A stretch of DNA of 64,000 nt from Hedera helix (taxonomy: Eukaryota; Streptophyta; Magnoliopsida; Apiales; Araliaceae), in NCBI GenBank assembly GCA_947179155.2, contig OX359284.1, positions 6,644,932 to 6,708,931 of the forward strand, read 5' to 3'. Shown piece by piece: positions 36,631 through 48,213 of the stretch. The notes beneath the pieces were generated by a model that was not told the origin of the DNA, ran no database searches, and was given only the letters and a program-made list of their open reading frames with translations. Position numbers and translations under genes: made by a program. Numbering within the stretch: position 1 is the first letter of the stretch; each line of letters begins with the position of its first letter.

Positions 36631-36670
36631 AACTTACTAAATGAAACGACGTCGTTTCATTTAGTAAGTT
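36631..36670. repeat. Perfect 40-bp palindrome flanked by T and A tracts
   Basis: AACTTACTAAATGAAACGAC is followed directly by its exact reverse complement. A T tract of about 17 precedes it and an A tract of about 17 follows, so the full fold would be nearly 80 bp. The core AAACGACGTCGTTT contains a GACGTC/ACGT bZIP-type site. It lies in the 5' region of the hAT element, 225 bp from its end. Confidence 0.9.
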
Positions 36671-36856
36671 AAAAAAAAAAAAAAAAATTTATCAAGTCCG
36701 TCTCTGTTGCCGACCGAGAATGAAGAATGAAGAACTCCGCCGGCGATCATGGAGGATTGGAGGGCAGGAATTGCAGGGGTCACGGAGCGGCCGGAATTAC
36801 AGGGGTCAACTCGCCTGAGTTCCGCCTGAGCGGCCGGAGTTACCGGGGTCAGATGA

Positions 36857-36872
36857 CCCCCCCCCCCCCCCC
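36857..36872. repeat. C16 homopolymer next to the hAT terminal repeat
   Basis: GATGA, 16 C, then GCCCCCC, within 40 bp of the element's right end. The opposite terminus has only a G6 run at the matching place. Confidence 0.85.
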
Positions 36873-36902
36873 GCCCCCCTTCCTTCCGCCTCTGTATATA
36901 AT

Positions 36903-37883
36903 TAGAAAGCGTAAAATTATTTTAAAAAGTTAGTTTGGGATGCTGCCTCTGAATTCTGTAAAATTATTTATAATCCCACATTATCTTAATCCTACCGGAT
37001 AAAAACTCTGGATTCGCCGGTGTGGATGGGACCCTTACTTCATTAAGATCAAATGATATTTCTAGAGAACAAAATTAAAGGAGGAGTCAATAGAGAAGAA
37101 AAAAAGCAAACAACGTGCATTTAATCTTTCTCACTTCAATAGGCATTTACCAGTGGCCGGTGAGCGTACATTAGACGTCTAAAAAATATAGGATTGAGGA
37201 AATGAAATAGAAAAGAGAACGAGAGAATAGAATAAACGAGGAAATTGAATGATTTTTAAAATTTTTATGTGCATGTTTGGTAGGTATTAGGAATATATTT
37301 AAGAATGAAATAAATAATGTGAAAATAACTTAAATACCTTTAAATGTTCAACTTATATTTAAAATTTGACTCATATTTCTCTAGATTTTTTTTTTATAAT
37401 TCTATATTTTTTTTCTTTTTTCTACTTATAATTTTTCTATAACTACTTTTTCTCTATTTTAATTATTTTCATAACTTAAAAACAGCTATTAACTAATATT
37501 AAAAGGATTATAGAAAAACTAATTAAGCTTATAACCACATACATTCACTAGTTAAAGTCACAACTTAACATGAATTTTTTTTAAAACTTTTTTCTTAATC
37601 TAAGAATTATTTCAAGTCTTTAAACAAACCTATTAACTTTATTTTAATTTATTACAACTACAGATAAGTAGCGTAAAATATAATATAATATAAAATATAA
37701 TACAATCAACAAAATTAAATGAACTAGTATAACACCCAACCCAATAATACAAAGTGTTGTTAAATTTAATAACATAACTAATTACTTCATCATTCAACCA
37801 CCAATAACACCATCAAAAAATTCTTTGGCAAAAAGCTAGTATCATCATTCAATAACCAACAATTTAGTAAAATGTCTAAATAA
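36903..37883. other. Intergenic, AT-rich, no gene
   Basis: GCATGTTTGGTAGGTATTAG at 37271-37290 resembles a Harbinger-type end. A loosely similar inverted sequence lies at 53337-53361. Together they might bracket the Myb/SANT remnant and the Athila element, but the match is weak. Confidence 0.3.
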
Positions 37884-39378
37884 CTAGTATAACACATCAC
37901 TCAATAAATCTTTGACAAAACCCTCTTTTCGCTCATCGAGAAGACTAAAGAAGACCACCATCAACTCATCCTCATGAACAAGCTTGCAAATCACCTTGTC
38001 ACGCTCACTTTCAGTTTGACCAAGCACATTACTCAACGCACTACTGAGATTCTTGTGTTGCTCATTTAATGAAGCCTCCAATCCAAGAAAGTTAGCACAT
38101 TGAGCAGATGATTCTCAAGTTGTACAGCGAGAATAGTAGCAGTCCTCTCCATAGAAAATTCAGAATCAATATCTATACTTGACTTTCTCCTTGCTAAAGA
38201 TTTCCTCACTGCGGATTGGAGTCAAACTATCATCTCCATCATTTCTTTAAATCTCTTCATCTAACTCAATCATTTCCGCAACCGATAAAACGTCTTTCCC
38301 AGTTGCTCTATCCTTACCAAATATAGTACAAAGATTTAAATAATTTGAAAATTTCTTATTCCACCGCTTTGCTCTCTTCTTGTGCACCTAAAACAAGTTA
38401 AAGAAAAGAACAATTAAAATAGCAAACAATTGTGATGAAAACAATTACATATGTAGAGCCTGTATGCACTTGTACCATTACAACAAATTCTAATTAAAAT
38501 TTTCTAAGCCATACTTCTCTTTTGTTTTATAACAACATAAATTTTCTGGCCCAGCTCATGTTTTAAGTATTTATAATAAACTTGGCAAAATGACTCCCCC
38601 CATATTCTTTTTTTATACTAATTCTTCGCCCATCTTTTCTCATGGCTAAAATATCCCTAGTGAGCCAGAGGCACCAAATACATATAATAACAGGAGCAGA
38701 GAACTAGACATCCCAGTTTTCAATGATAAGAAAATCCAAAAGGCCAAGAATTTGTAACAGTCTAATTATGTTGAAAACAGATAACTTTAGCAAGTAGGTT
38801 TAACCTATAATTTTATTAGTACTACTTTTTATTTGCGAACTTGAACTAAAATTTTTAAGTTCTATCACAACTGACATATAGACATGCTCTACTATATCTA
38901 AACAAGGAATAATAAGTAACTGGTAGTGAAATTTAGTTAAGTAAAGATAGGTTATAAGAATAATTATAAAGATTGAAAATAAATCACTTACTGCAAGATA
39001 TGATATCCAAACATCCTTAGAGGCTTTAAGTACATGATTTTCAGCATCCTAACCAAATCTACTACTATCTTTTCCATTCAACATATCATACACAACTGCC
39101 AATTCAGCTTTCAACATTTTCAACCTTGACTCAATATATGGCTTTGCCTTTATTCCTGCTTCGGGTAACTTCTTAACCAATGCTTTCTCAATGACTAAGT
39201 AAAACCTAGGTTTAAAGCCATTATCAACCCTATATAAAGTTCCAGTGGTAATTAATATGTCTAGCATAGATTCCACAAGCCTATCATCCTCATTTTCAAC
39301 CCATTTGAGCTTATTCTTGCTTGCCCCCTTTGCTTCATCATTTACTTGAGAATCCATCATAAATTGAAGTCTGACCAA
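37884..39378 (-). pseudogene. Myb/SANT-like domain gene remnant, probably from a PIF/Harbinger element
   Basis: The minus-strand first part (39378-39049) encodes the Myb/SANT-like fold of plant Harbinger accessory proteins: NKLKWVENEDDRLVESML, then NGFKPRFYLVIEKALVKKLP, then KPYIESRLKMLKAELAVVYD and SSRFG. A TAG follows at 39049-39051 where the family has Trp (FGWD). Beyond it the frame continues to DVWISYLA and a GTAAGT donor. The second exon at about 38390-37884 has KKRAKRWNKKF, SVAEMIELDEE with a stop, and then the C-terminal EASLNEQHKNLSSALSNVLG, after several frameshifts. No DDE transposase partner is visible in the window. It could also be a host gene of the L10-interacting MYB type, but the decay argues for a transposon relic. 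Confidence 0.6.
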
Positions 39379-40295
39379 ATATAAAGTTAGTTGTATTTCA
39401 TTCCATTATGTTATCAACATAAATTTATCAACATAAAAACCTCATGTCATACATACTAGAAAGGATAAATTTGGAACTCATCACTCTTGTCAGCTTACTC
39501 CTATATTAAAATATAATTACAACCAATTTATAAATAAATAATTATAAAGAACCAATCTACTTCACCATGCACATGAAACTCCTCAACTTAAATATAGTTA
39601 AAAGGCTTAATCTACTTGGAGTACTTAGACAACAAATTTCACACAGCTATGAACACCACATATTAAATATCTCCTAACCCCAAAACTTTTGATAATCATA
39701 TGCAACATGAATATCCAAATTATACTAATGCACCAGGAATATCCAAACATAGACCAAGGCACATAAACATCACAATGGCATAGCAAAAAACCAAGGGATA
39801 AGCAATTACAATGTATCCATATGCAGAGATAGTTTAGAATCTCAAATTATAATGCATCCCATGAAAGATGAAATTGTCATGGAACAAATATTTCATTGAA
39901 TCATGTAGTTGCACATAAAATATAAGAAAATACACACACATACACATACATACATATAAACTTCTCGTGGTTAATGCAAATTGGTAACTAGATTTATAAT
40001 ATAAAACCTTGTTCTTCACATAAAACCAACAACCAAGTAGCTGATTAACAATTTCAAAAATAAATGTACTAGAGCCTGAAGGTGGGGCTTGGTCGTAGAA
40101 TTTAAATCTTCACCAAACACAAGTTAAAATTCTAACCCTCAACTTAGATAACCATCTTTCTTTAGAAAGCTCAGCACATAACATTTTTTTTTATAGTAGG
40201 CTCAATCCGCTTGAGCCACTCCACATTTTCAAAACCAATCAAACAAATATCGATTTATATATGTATACATATCAAGTATCAAAAATCATACCAGG
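39379..40295. other. Flank between the Myb/SANT remnant and the Athila element
   Basis: AT-rich. A CA-rich run lies at 39931-39957 (ACACACACATACACATACAT). No coding sequence recognised. It probably belongs to the same decayed element as the remnant at 37884-39378. Confidence 0.35.
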
Positions 40296-40300
40296 AATAT

Positions 40301-41703
40301 TGATGAGTGGGTTAAATACCTATGAATTTAGTACTTGAAAACACGAATTGGTGTTTGTTTTTGTGTTGCAGGTTACTTTTGATGTATTCATGTCATTTTG
40401 CAGGAAATATCACTTTGGAGGAGAAACTGGACATTCGGAGCGCAAGCGTATGAAAGGAAGCTAAAACTGGAATTCTGGAACAGTAGCGCGGCTGCCCCAC
40501 ATCATCGCGCGGCTGCCCCACCCATGCAAAGCTTTACTTAAACTTCTGTGATCATCGCGCGGCCGCCCCACCCATGCAAAGCTTTACTTAAACTTCTGTG
40601 ATCATCGCGCGGCCGCCCCATGAAGAAGCGTGGCCGCCCTGTCCGGCGAGAAGGTTTTGTTGCGTGAATTCTGGACTGGGCTGATAGGGAAAGCTGATAC
40701 AAATCCGTGGGAAGTTAGGAAAAGTTGATGAGGAGTATAAATAGTAGTTATATAACCCTAAGATAAGGAGATTCTCTTGGAGCGACTTGGGTCATCAAAG
40801 AGTGCAATTGAAGGCTAGAGCTTGGAAGAATACAACAAGAGGAGATCAAAGTAACAGATCAGGAGGAGATCAAAACGTTCATTCTTATTTCTTCTCTATT
40901 AATTTTGTATACTTTTAGAACTATGGTTTTTAATTATTTTATGATGAACTAAATTCTCATTTAAGATTACAATAGAACCCAATGCATAGTTTGAATTAAG
41001 TTTGCTTTTGGTTGTTTGATGATAAATATATTTGGATTGTCTATCATATTTGTGCTTAATGTTAATTACTTGGCCAGTAGTTAGAGGGGTAATTTATATG
41101 AACTTGATGAACGGAGAATAGATTTAGACCTTGGTATGATAGCATATGATTGTAATTTCTACGTCGATGGGAATTATGATTTGTGAATAGGATAGAGATA
41201 TGCCTATTTGCCATATGTAAGTTGAAGAGAATCTGCATGTAAATCTTCTTTAATATAAATCACATAGAGATATAGTGTTTTAATTAATTTAGATGCTCTA
41301 CGCATTTCTATTCCATAATTGGTAGAATTGAGTGGAATTGTTTATGTGTGATCGAGAGATGCATGTGAATATTATAAAGAATTCTTAATGAACAATCCAG
41401 TATATTTAATATGAAATAACGAGAGTGAATGATATTTAGATGAAGCATTGGGGGAAGTTGTAGTCTTAATTCTTTAAACATATTATTTGATCTTTGATAA
41501 TTAGTTTTAGTTAATGTTAAGTTATTTTTAATAAATCAGAAGCAATCTCAAAGTGTTAGTTTAGTCAAGATTAGTTTAATTGTAAAATATAATTATTGAT
41601 AGATATCAAATATAATCTCTGTGGGACAATACTCTTCTTGTCATTTACTACAGTTTGACCACATATACTTGCGTGTTAAACCTATGGTTAAAAATAGGCA
41701 ACA
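40301..41703 (+). repeat. 5' LTR of the Athila element
   Basis: 1403 bp. It differs from the 3' LTR mainly by a 50-bp tandem expansion (40501-40620) and by lacking about 23 bp near 40905. Confidence 0.95.
40501..40620 (+). repeat. 50-bp tandem repeat in the 5' LTR
   Basis: Units at 40501-40550 and 40551-40600 plus a partial at 40601-40620. Each begins ATCATCGCGCGGCYGCCCCA and ends AAACTTCTGTG. The 3' LTR has a single copy. Confidence 0.9.
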
Positions 41704-41709
41704 AGTTTT

Positions 41710-41727
41710 TGGCGTCGTTGTCGGGGA
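41710..41727 (+). other. Primer binding site (tRNA-Asp type) of the Athila element
   Basis: TGGCGTCGTTGTCGGGGA, six bases inside the 5' LTR, matches the tRNA-Asp primer site TGGCGCCGTTGCCGGGGA except for two C-to-T changes. Confidence 0.85.
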
Positions 41728-41836
41728 TCATTTTTGACATTGTGTCAATATTAGTTTTTTGTTTAAATTTGATCTTAGATTAAACTTTATCTCATTGTGT
41801 TTATTTACTTTCTATTTCAGGTACTTGTGGTTTTGT

Positions 41837-43453
41837 ATGCAAACTCGTTCGAAGGGTCATGTAACTGTACCTTACGAAGATGATATTGAACGTAGATTCC
41901 ATCGAATTCGACATTTCATCCAAGAAACGTTGAAAACTCAAGAGAAAATGGCGGATGGAGAACAAAAATCGTTGAGAGACTTTACAATGCCTCAGGTCAC
42001 TGATATACAGTTGAGCATCCAAAGGCCCACCATCAATGCTACAAATTTCAAAATTAAGCCAGGAACAATCCAGATGCTTCAAATTTCGGTTCATTTTGGG
42101 GGATTACCAAGTGATGATCCGAGCGAGCACTTAGTGAGCTTTTTAGAGATTTGTGATACATTCAAGTTTCATGGAGTCAGTGAAGATGCAATCAGGCTGA
42201 GGCTGTTTCCGTTTACACTCCGTGATAAGGCACGGGCTTGGCTTCACTCTTTGCCCCCTGGTTCAATAACGACTTGGAATGATTTGGCACAAAAGTTCCT
42301 TGCCAAATTCTTCCCCCCAACTAAAACAACAAAGATGCGTAATGACATCACTAGCTTTGTTCAATATGATTCGGAGTCGCTTTATGAAGCATGTGAGAGA
42401 TTTAAGGACCCAATGCGAAAATGTCCTCATCACGGAATACCACAGTGGTTGCTAATTCAGACATTCTATAATGGGTTATTCAATGCCACCCGAACAAGTA
42501 TTGATGCAGCGGTAGGGGGTGCACTCATGTCCAAGAATTATGATGATGCCTATGCGTTATTAGAAACCATGGCAGCGAATAACTACCAATGGCCTACCGC
42601 ACGAATGAATCAACCTAGAGTAGCAGGAAGAATTAAAGTAGATTCGATAACTACATTGGTTGCACAAATGTCTACCTTGGTGAAACGATTTGATGCTATG
42701 GGACTGCTCAATGTTCAGAATGTATCAGTGATTTGTGAATTATGTGCTGGTGAACATCCGACGGAGCATTGTGCTATAAGTTCTGAGTCAGTACAATATG
42801 TGGGGAATTATAATCGGCAGCAAAACGTCGGTAATCCCAATACTTACAATCCTGGGTGGAGGAATCATCCCAACTTTTCTCGGAAAGACAACACAGCTCA
42901 ACCTCAAGCTCCACGTCAATAGTACCCACCGGGATTTCAAGCTCGTCAACAACAACAACCTCTTCCTCAACCTGAAAAGCAAATAAATTTGGAAGAGATG
43001 TTGGCCAAATATATGACAGGAACTTAAGTGAGAATTCAGGCTCAAGACAAGATGATGAATCAAATGGATGTAAGCGTAAAAAATCAAGCAGTTGCAATTC
43101 AGAACCTGGAGACTCAGATTGGGCAATTGGCCAATACAATTAATAACCGACCACAAGGGACTTTATTGAGTGACATTGAAGTAAACCCTAGAGGAGATCA
43201 GAATGAGTATTGTAAAGAAGTAACGCTTAGGAGTGGTAAGGAGTTAAAAGCTACAGATGGAGAAACATCGAAGGAGAAGGGATCTGATGAAGGGGCTCAC
43301 AATTCCGACGTGGCCAAGAAAACCGACAATGAGCCAACAATGAAATCAAAAGAAGGAAAGCAGGCCTCGACTTATCCACCAGTGCCTTTTCCACAACGTC
43401 TTCAAAAACAGAAATTGGATAGGCAGTTCTCAAAGTTCTTGGAAGTATTTTAG
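41837..43453 (+). pseudogene. Athila gag, broken by in-frame stops
   Basis: I chose the ATG of MQTRSKGHVTV, which is typical for Athila gag, rather than the upstream ATG at 41759. The capsid region reads FGGLPSDDPSEHLVSFLEIC, then LFPFTLRDKARAWLHSLPPG and FLAKFFPPTKTTKMRNDI. A single CxxC...H...C-like knuckle follows (VICELCAGEHPTEHC), then a Gln-rich tail with IGQLANTINNRPQGTL. Stops occur at 42920-42922, near 43025 and at 43451-43453, all without a change of frame. Related proteins have Gln or Lys at the first and third. Confidence 0.9.
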
Positions 43454-43486
43454 AAACTTCAAATCAACATCCCTTTTGCTGACGCA

Positions 43487-44518
43487 TTGGAACAAATGCC
43501 AAGTTACGTAAAGTTCATGAATGACATTCTCTCACGTAAAAGGAGACTTGGAGAATTTGAAACCGTGGCCCTTACCGAAGAGTGCAGTGCAATCTTACAG
43601 AAGAAGTTGCCTCCAAAACTTAAGGATCCGGGGAGCTTCACTATTCCATACACAATTGGGACTCAGTTTTTTAATCGATGTATGTGTGATTTGGGTGCCA
43701 GTATCAATCTGATGCCTTTATCAGTCTATCAACAACTTGGGTTAAAGGAAGCAGTTCCCACTAATGTGACATTACAGCTGGCCGATCGCTCTATTACTTA
43801 TCCAAGGGGAATTGTGGAGGACGTACTGGTAAAGGTAGATAAATTTATATTCCCTGCGGATTTCATTGTCTTAGATTGTGAGGAGGATCGTGATATACCG
43901 ATCATTCTTGGACGACCATTCTTGGCAACCGGAAGAACACTGATTGATGTACAAAAAGGTGAGTTGACCATGCGAGTCCAAGATCAAGAGGTAACTTTTA
44001 ATGTGTTTCAGGCAATGAAGTTTCCTAAGGAGATGGATGAGTGTTTTAGTATGGATATTGTAAAAGATGTTGTTGAGGGGGAACTCATGGCCACACTCAA
44101 TACAGATCCTTTTGATATCTTTTTGACCACGGAAGCTCACTCAAATGATCCAGCATTGTTCGAGTTGGTACAACTGTTAAATACTGTGCCAAGGGTAGAT
44201 AATTTCAGACCACCAGTTGAGACATTGGATTATTCGGATAAACCACCTGCTCGAGTTAAATCTTCATTGGAGGAACCACCCACATTGGAATTAAAACCGT
44301 TGCCGAGTCATTTGAGGTATGCTTATTTAGGGAGTTCTTTTACTTTACCAGTAATAATCTCTGCTTCATTGAATGAGAGCCAGGAAGAAAAACTGCTGCG
44401 GGTTCTTAGAGAATACAAATCGGCAATTGGTTGGATTTTAGCAGACATAAAGGGGATTAGTCTGTCTATCTATATGCACAAAATCCTTTTGGAGGATTCT
44501 AAGCCAACAATAGAGTAA
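43487..44518 (+). pseudogene. Athila protease region
   Basis: Same frame as gag. It begins in ALEQMPSYVKFMNDILSRKR and carries the aspartic protease site RCMCDLGASINLMPLSVYQQ (catalytic Asp at 43688-43690), then IILGRPFLATGRTLID. It ends at TAA 44516-44518 in the linker to the reverse transcriptase, where a one-base frameshift follows. The protease fold itself looks intact. Confidence 0.85.
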
Positions 44519-44547
44519 CAGCTGAGACTGAATCCAATAATGAAGTC

Positions 44548-45800
44548 GTGAAGAAAGAGGTTATCAAGTGGCTAGATGCGGGTATAATCTATCCGATTTC
44601 CGATAGTGCATGGGTAAGCCCAGTGCAGTGCGTGCCTAAGAAGGGTGGAATGACAGTAGTGACCAATGACAACAACGAGATAATTCCAACAAGGACAGTT
44701 ACTGGTTGGCGAGTATGCATGGATTATCGAAAACTCAATAGAGCTACACGAAAGGATCACTTCCCTCTACCCTTTATTGACCAGATGTTGGACCATTTGG
44801 CAGGTCATGAATTCTACTGTCTCTTGGATGGGTATTCAGGATATAATCAGATCGCCATAGCACCCGAAGACTAAGAGAAGACGACATTTACTTATCCTTA
44901 TGGTACGTTTGCTTAAGAATGTCTTTTGGATTATGTAATGCACCGGCTACTTTTCAAAGGTGTATGATGGCAATTTTCTCCGATATGGTTGAACACAATC
45001 TAGAGCTATTTATGGATAATTTCTCAGTATTTGGGAATTCTTTCGACTTATGTTTGGAGAACCTAATTCTCGTGCTTAAGCGATGCGTGGAAACGAATCT
45101 GGTGTTGAATTGGGAGAAGTGCCACTTCATGGTCCAAGAAGGTTTTATTTTGGGACATAGAGTTTTTGTCAAAGGAATAGAAGTAGATAAGGCGAAGATT
45201 GAAACAATTGAAAATCTTCCACCACCGAGGTCTATTAAGGGGATTCGAAGCTTTCTCGGTCATGCGGGCTTTTATAGAAGGTTTATCATCGAAAATCACT
45301 AAGCCTTTATGTTATCTTTTGGAGAAGGATGTAGCTTTTAACTTCGACACCGCCTGCATCAAAGCTTTTGAAGTGTTGAAACAGAAATTGATCACTGCTC
45401 TAGTCATAGTTGCACCAGATTGGTCGTCACCATTCGAACTAATGTACGATGCTAGCGACTTTGCAATTGACGCGGTCTTAGGCCAACGCAAAGATAAGAT
45501 TTTTCATGCTATCTACTATGCAAGCAAGACATTTACGTAGGCACAATTGAATTATACAACTACTGAAAAAGAGCTTCTAGCGGTTGTGTATGCTTTTGAT
45601 AAGTTCCAATCATACTTAGTTGGGACCAAGGTTGTGGTTTTCACTGATCACGCATTACTTAAGTATTTAATTTCCAAGAAGGATGCAAAGGCGCGGTTAA
45701 TTAGATGGATTTTATTGCTTCAAGAATTTGACTTGGAAATTAGGGATAGGAAAGGAACGGAGAATCAAGTGGCTGACCACCTCTCAAGGTTAGAGAATCG
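44548..45800 (+). pseudogene. Athila reverse transcriptase and RNase H, broken, catalytic Asp changed
   Basis: The first part reads WRVCMDYRKLNRATRKDHFP and LLDGYSGYNQIAIAPED, then a TAA at 44872-44874 and a frameshift near 44905. The second part starts MSFGLCNAPATFQRCM. The catalytic site reads FMDN at 45009-45020 instead of the FMDD of active relatives, so the second catalytic Asp is lost. Another frameshift near 45290-45302 leads to RNase H (MYDASDFAIDAVLGQ, TEKELLAVVYAFDKFQSYL, FTDHALLKYL), with a TAG at 45538-45540. Several lesions make it inactive. Confidence 0.9.
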
Positions 45801-46023
45801 AGGCCACACGAAAGGTGATGAGCTGTTAATAAATGAATGTTTTCCATATGAGCATTTACTCGTTATTAGTACAGCAACACCATGGTATGCAGATTTCGTG
45901 AATTATATTGTGGGTAACGTACCTCCTCCTGATATGTCGTACCAGCAAAGGAAAAGATTTTTACATGATGTAAAATTTTACATATGGGATGAGCCCTTCT
46001 TATTCAAGCAATGTGCATACTAG

Positions 46024-47169
46024 ATGGTGAGAAGGTGTGTTCCTCAAGAGGAGATAGATAGCATTCTACAGCAGTGCCATGATTCATTGTATGGAGGACA
46101 CCACAGTGGCGAGCAGACAGCTGCGAAAGTATTGCAATAAGGATTTTATTGGCCTACTCTTTTCTAGGACGCCCATTCCTTTGCATCACGTTGCGACCGA
46201 TGCCAAAGAACTGGGCATATCTCTAAAAGGCAAGAGATGCCCCTCAATTCTATTTTGGAGTTTGAGCTTTTTGATATACGAGGTATAGACTTTATGGGTC
46301 CTTTCCCATCCTCCTTCAATAACTCCTATATTCTAGTCGCAGTTGACTATGTCTCAAAGTGGGTAGAAGCTGCTGCGTTGCCCTCTAACGATGCAAAGGT
46401 GGTGATAAAATTTCTTAGACGAAAAATCTTCACCAGATTTGGAACTCCCCGTGCGATAATCAGTGATGAAGGCTCACACTTCTGTAATAAACTCTTTGAG
46501 GCTTTACTCGCTAAATATGGAGTCACGCACAGGATTGCCACTGCTTATCATCCTCAAACAAATGGTCAAATTGAGATTTCCAACAGAGAGGTGAAGAGGA
46601 TTTTGGAAAATGTGGTGAATCCCAATAGGAAGGATTGGGCGCTGAAGCTTGACGATGCTCTCTGGGCATATAGGATGGCCTATAAAACGCCAATTGGGAT
46701 GTCGCCGTATCGACTAGTGTTTGGAAAAGCATGTCATTTACCGGTAGAATTAGAGCATAATGCCTTTTGGGCTACCCGAAAACTCAATGTTGATTTAGAC
46801 GCAGCGGGAGAAAAACGCCTCTTGCAACTCAATGAAATGGATGAGTTCCGTCTCCATGCATATAAAAATGCCAAGATTTATAAGGAGCGAGTAAAGAGGT
46901 GGCATGACAAGAATATTGTGGATCGTAATATTTCACCTGGTCAAGCTGTGTTGCTATTCAATTCCTGGTTGAAGCTTTTTCCTAGAAAGCTTAAATCCAG
47001 ATGGTCCGACCCCTTTATTATCAGATCAGTGTTCCCACATGGAGCCGTCGAGTTAGAAGATAACAAGTCCGATGCTACATTCAAAGTCAACGACCAAAGA
47101 ATTAAACATTATTGGGGTGGTGGTATTGATCGCCAGAAATCCTCAGTCAACCTCACCATGTGCAACTGA
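46024..47169 (+). pseudogene. Athila integrase, zinc finger part broken, core intact
   Basis: The N-terminal HHCC finger is readable (CHDSLYGGHHSGEQTAAKVL, then SFASRCDRCQRTGHI) but crossed by stops near 46021, 46138 and 46174. From 46237 the frame is open for 310 residues. The core holds RGIDFMGPFPSS, IISDEGSHFCN and QTNGQIEISNREVKRIL with the D-D-E residues. The C-terminal domain reads KLFPRKLKSRWSDPFIIRSV and ends at 47169. Integrase is last in pol, as in Ty3/gypsy. Confidence 0.9.
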
Positions 47170-48213
47170 GATAGGAAGAAGTCAGGCTGAAGACTCTAAA
47201 ACAAGCGCTAATTGGGAGGCAACCCAATCGTATTATTTATTCGTTTTTAATAGTTTGCGTTGTTTTGAAATTTTAGGAATTATCTTATTTTAGTTAATAT
47301 TGCCAATTATAGTTTTTATTGTTTTTAGCTATCTTGCAAACAATGGGTGTTAATGGTGTATTTATTTCACTACAGGTTAACTACTAGAGGTGTGGATAGT
47401 AGCTAGGGCGACTACAACTGGAAAAATGGCACTGACAGTATAGGGTGACCGCCCTATATTCTCGCGAGCCCGCCCCATTCTGGCCATATCACGCACTTGA
47501 TTTCTGCCGGAGTAGCGTGCCCTCCCCTCAGCATCACGCGGCCGCCCCACTTGCCCAGTTTATGAAATTAAAAGAAGAAAAAATATTCGCCCAATTCATG
47601 AAGCACCCGACCCACCCATCCAGCTCATGGTTCACGTTGTCTAGGTCGAAAGCCCATCCTTAGGTCATCTTCATCTTCTTCAAAATCTCAATACCCACGC
47701 CTCTTCTCCTCCAAATTGCATCCTTACCGTGCGAAATCCACCTACACCTTTTCTCTCCCTACCGGCACACCCAACACCGGTCGGCTTCCTCATCAACTAT
47801 AGAGAACCAAGCTTGTCTTCACCGGTGCTCACTGGCTTCCCGTGTCTGTCTTCACGGTTTGTTCCAGCACAAACCCACCTCCGATCATGTAAGCACAATC
47901 CGCTAGTCCTCTCAATTTTTTCTTGGTTTTTCGAACGAAATTTGTGGAGTCCCTATACGCGGCCAATTTTGGGTTCCATCTGACTTGGGTATTGTTTGCA
48001 ACTATACATTTGTTATTCCGTTGTTGGGTGTTTTCCTTCTGTACCTGCTTGTCTGTGCCACCATTGGCAGTATAAGGAAATTGGTGCGTGTCTTGGTTGC
48101 TTTGGGATTGTCAAGTTGCCCCCTAACTGTTTGGCTAAACGCCAAGGCTGTTAATTCTGCACAGCGTGTGGGTACTTTGAGCAATAGACCAAGTTACCCG
48201 AGTTATATCCGCC
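47170..48213 (+). other. Non-coding stretch after pol of the Athila element
   Basis: A GC-rich part at 47440-47560 contains CGCGGCCGCCCCAC and GACCGCCC motifs like those in the LTR repeat. A CT-rich part follows at 47660-47800. Possible short splice signals, but no convincing gene. Confidence 0.4.

Larger units (their letters stand above)
33316..36894 (-). mobile_element. hAT DNA transposon, TTF zinc finger type, recently full-length
   Basis: The left end CAGTGGCGGAACCAG and the right end, reversed as CAGAGGCGGAAGGAAG, form the inverted repeat. TATATAAT at 33308-33315 and 36895-36902 is an exact 8-bp duplication, as expected for hAT. The 3579-bp element carries a transposase gene on the minus strand, with a GC-rich 5' region of about 1 kb holding a strong palindrome. 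The perfect duplication suggests a fairly recent insertion, but the gene is dead. Confidence 0.93.
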
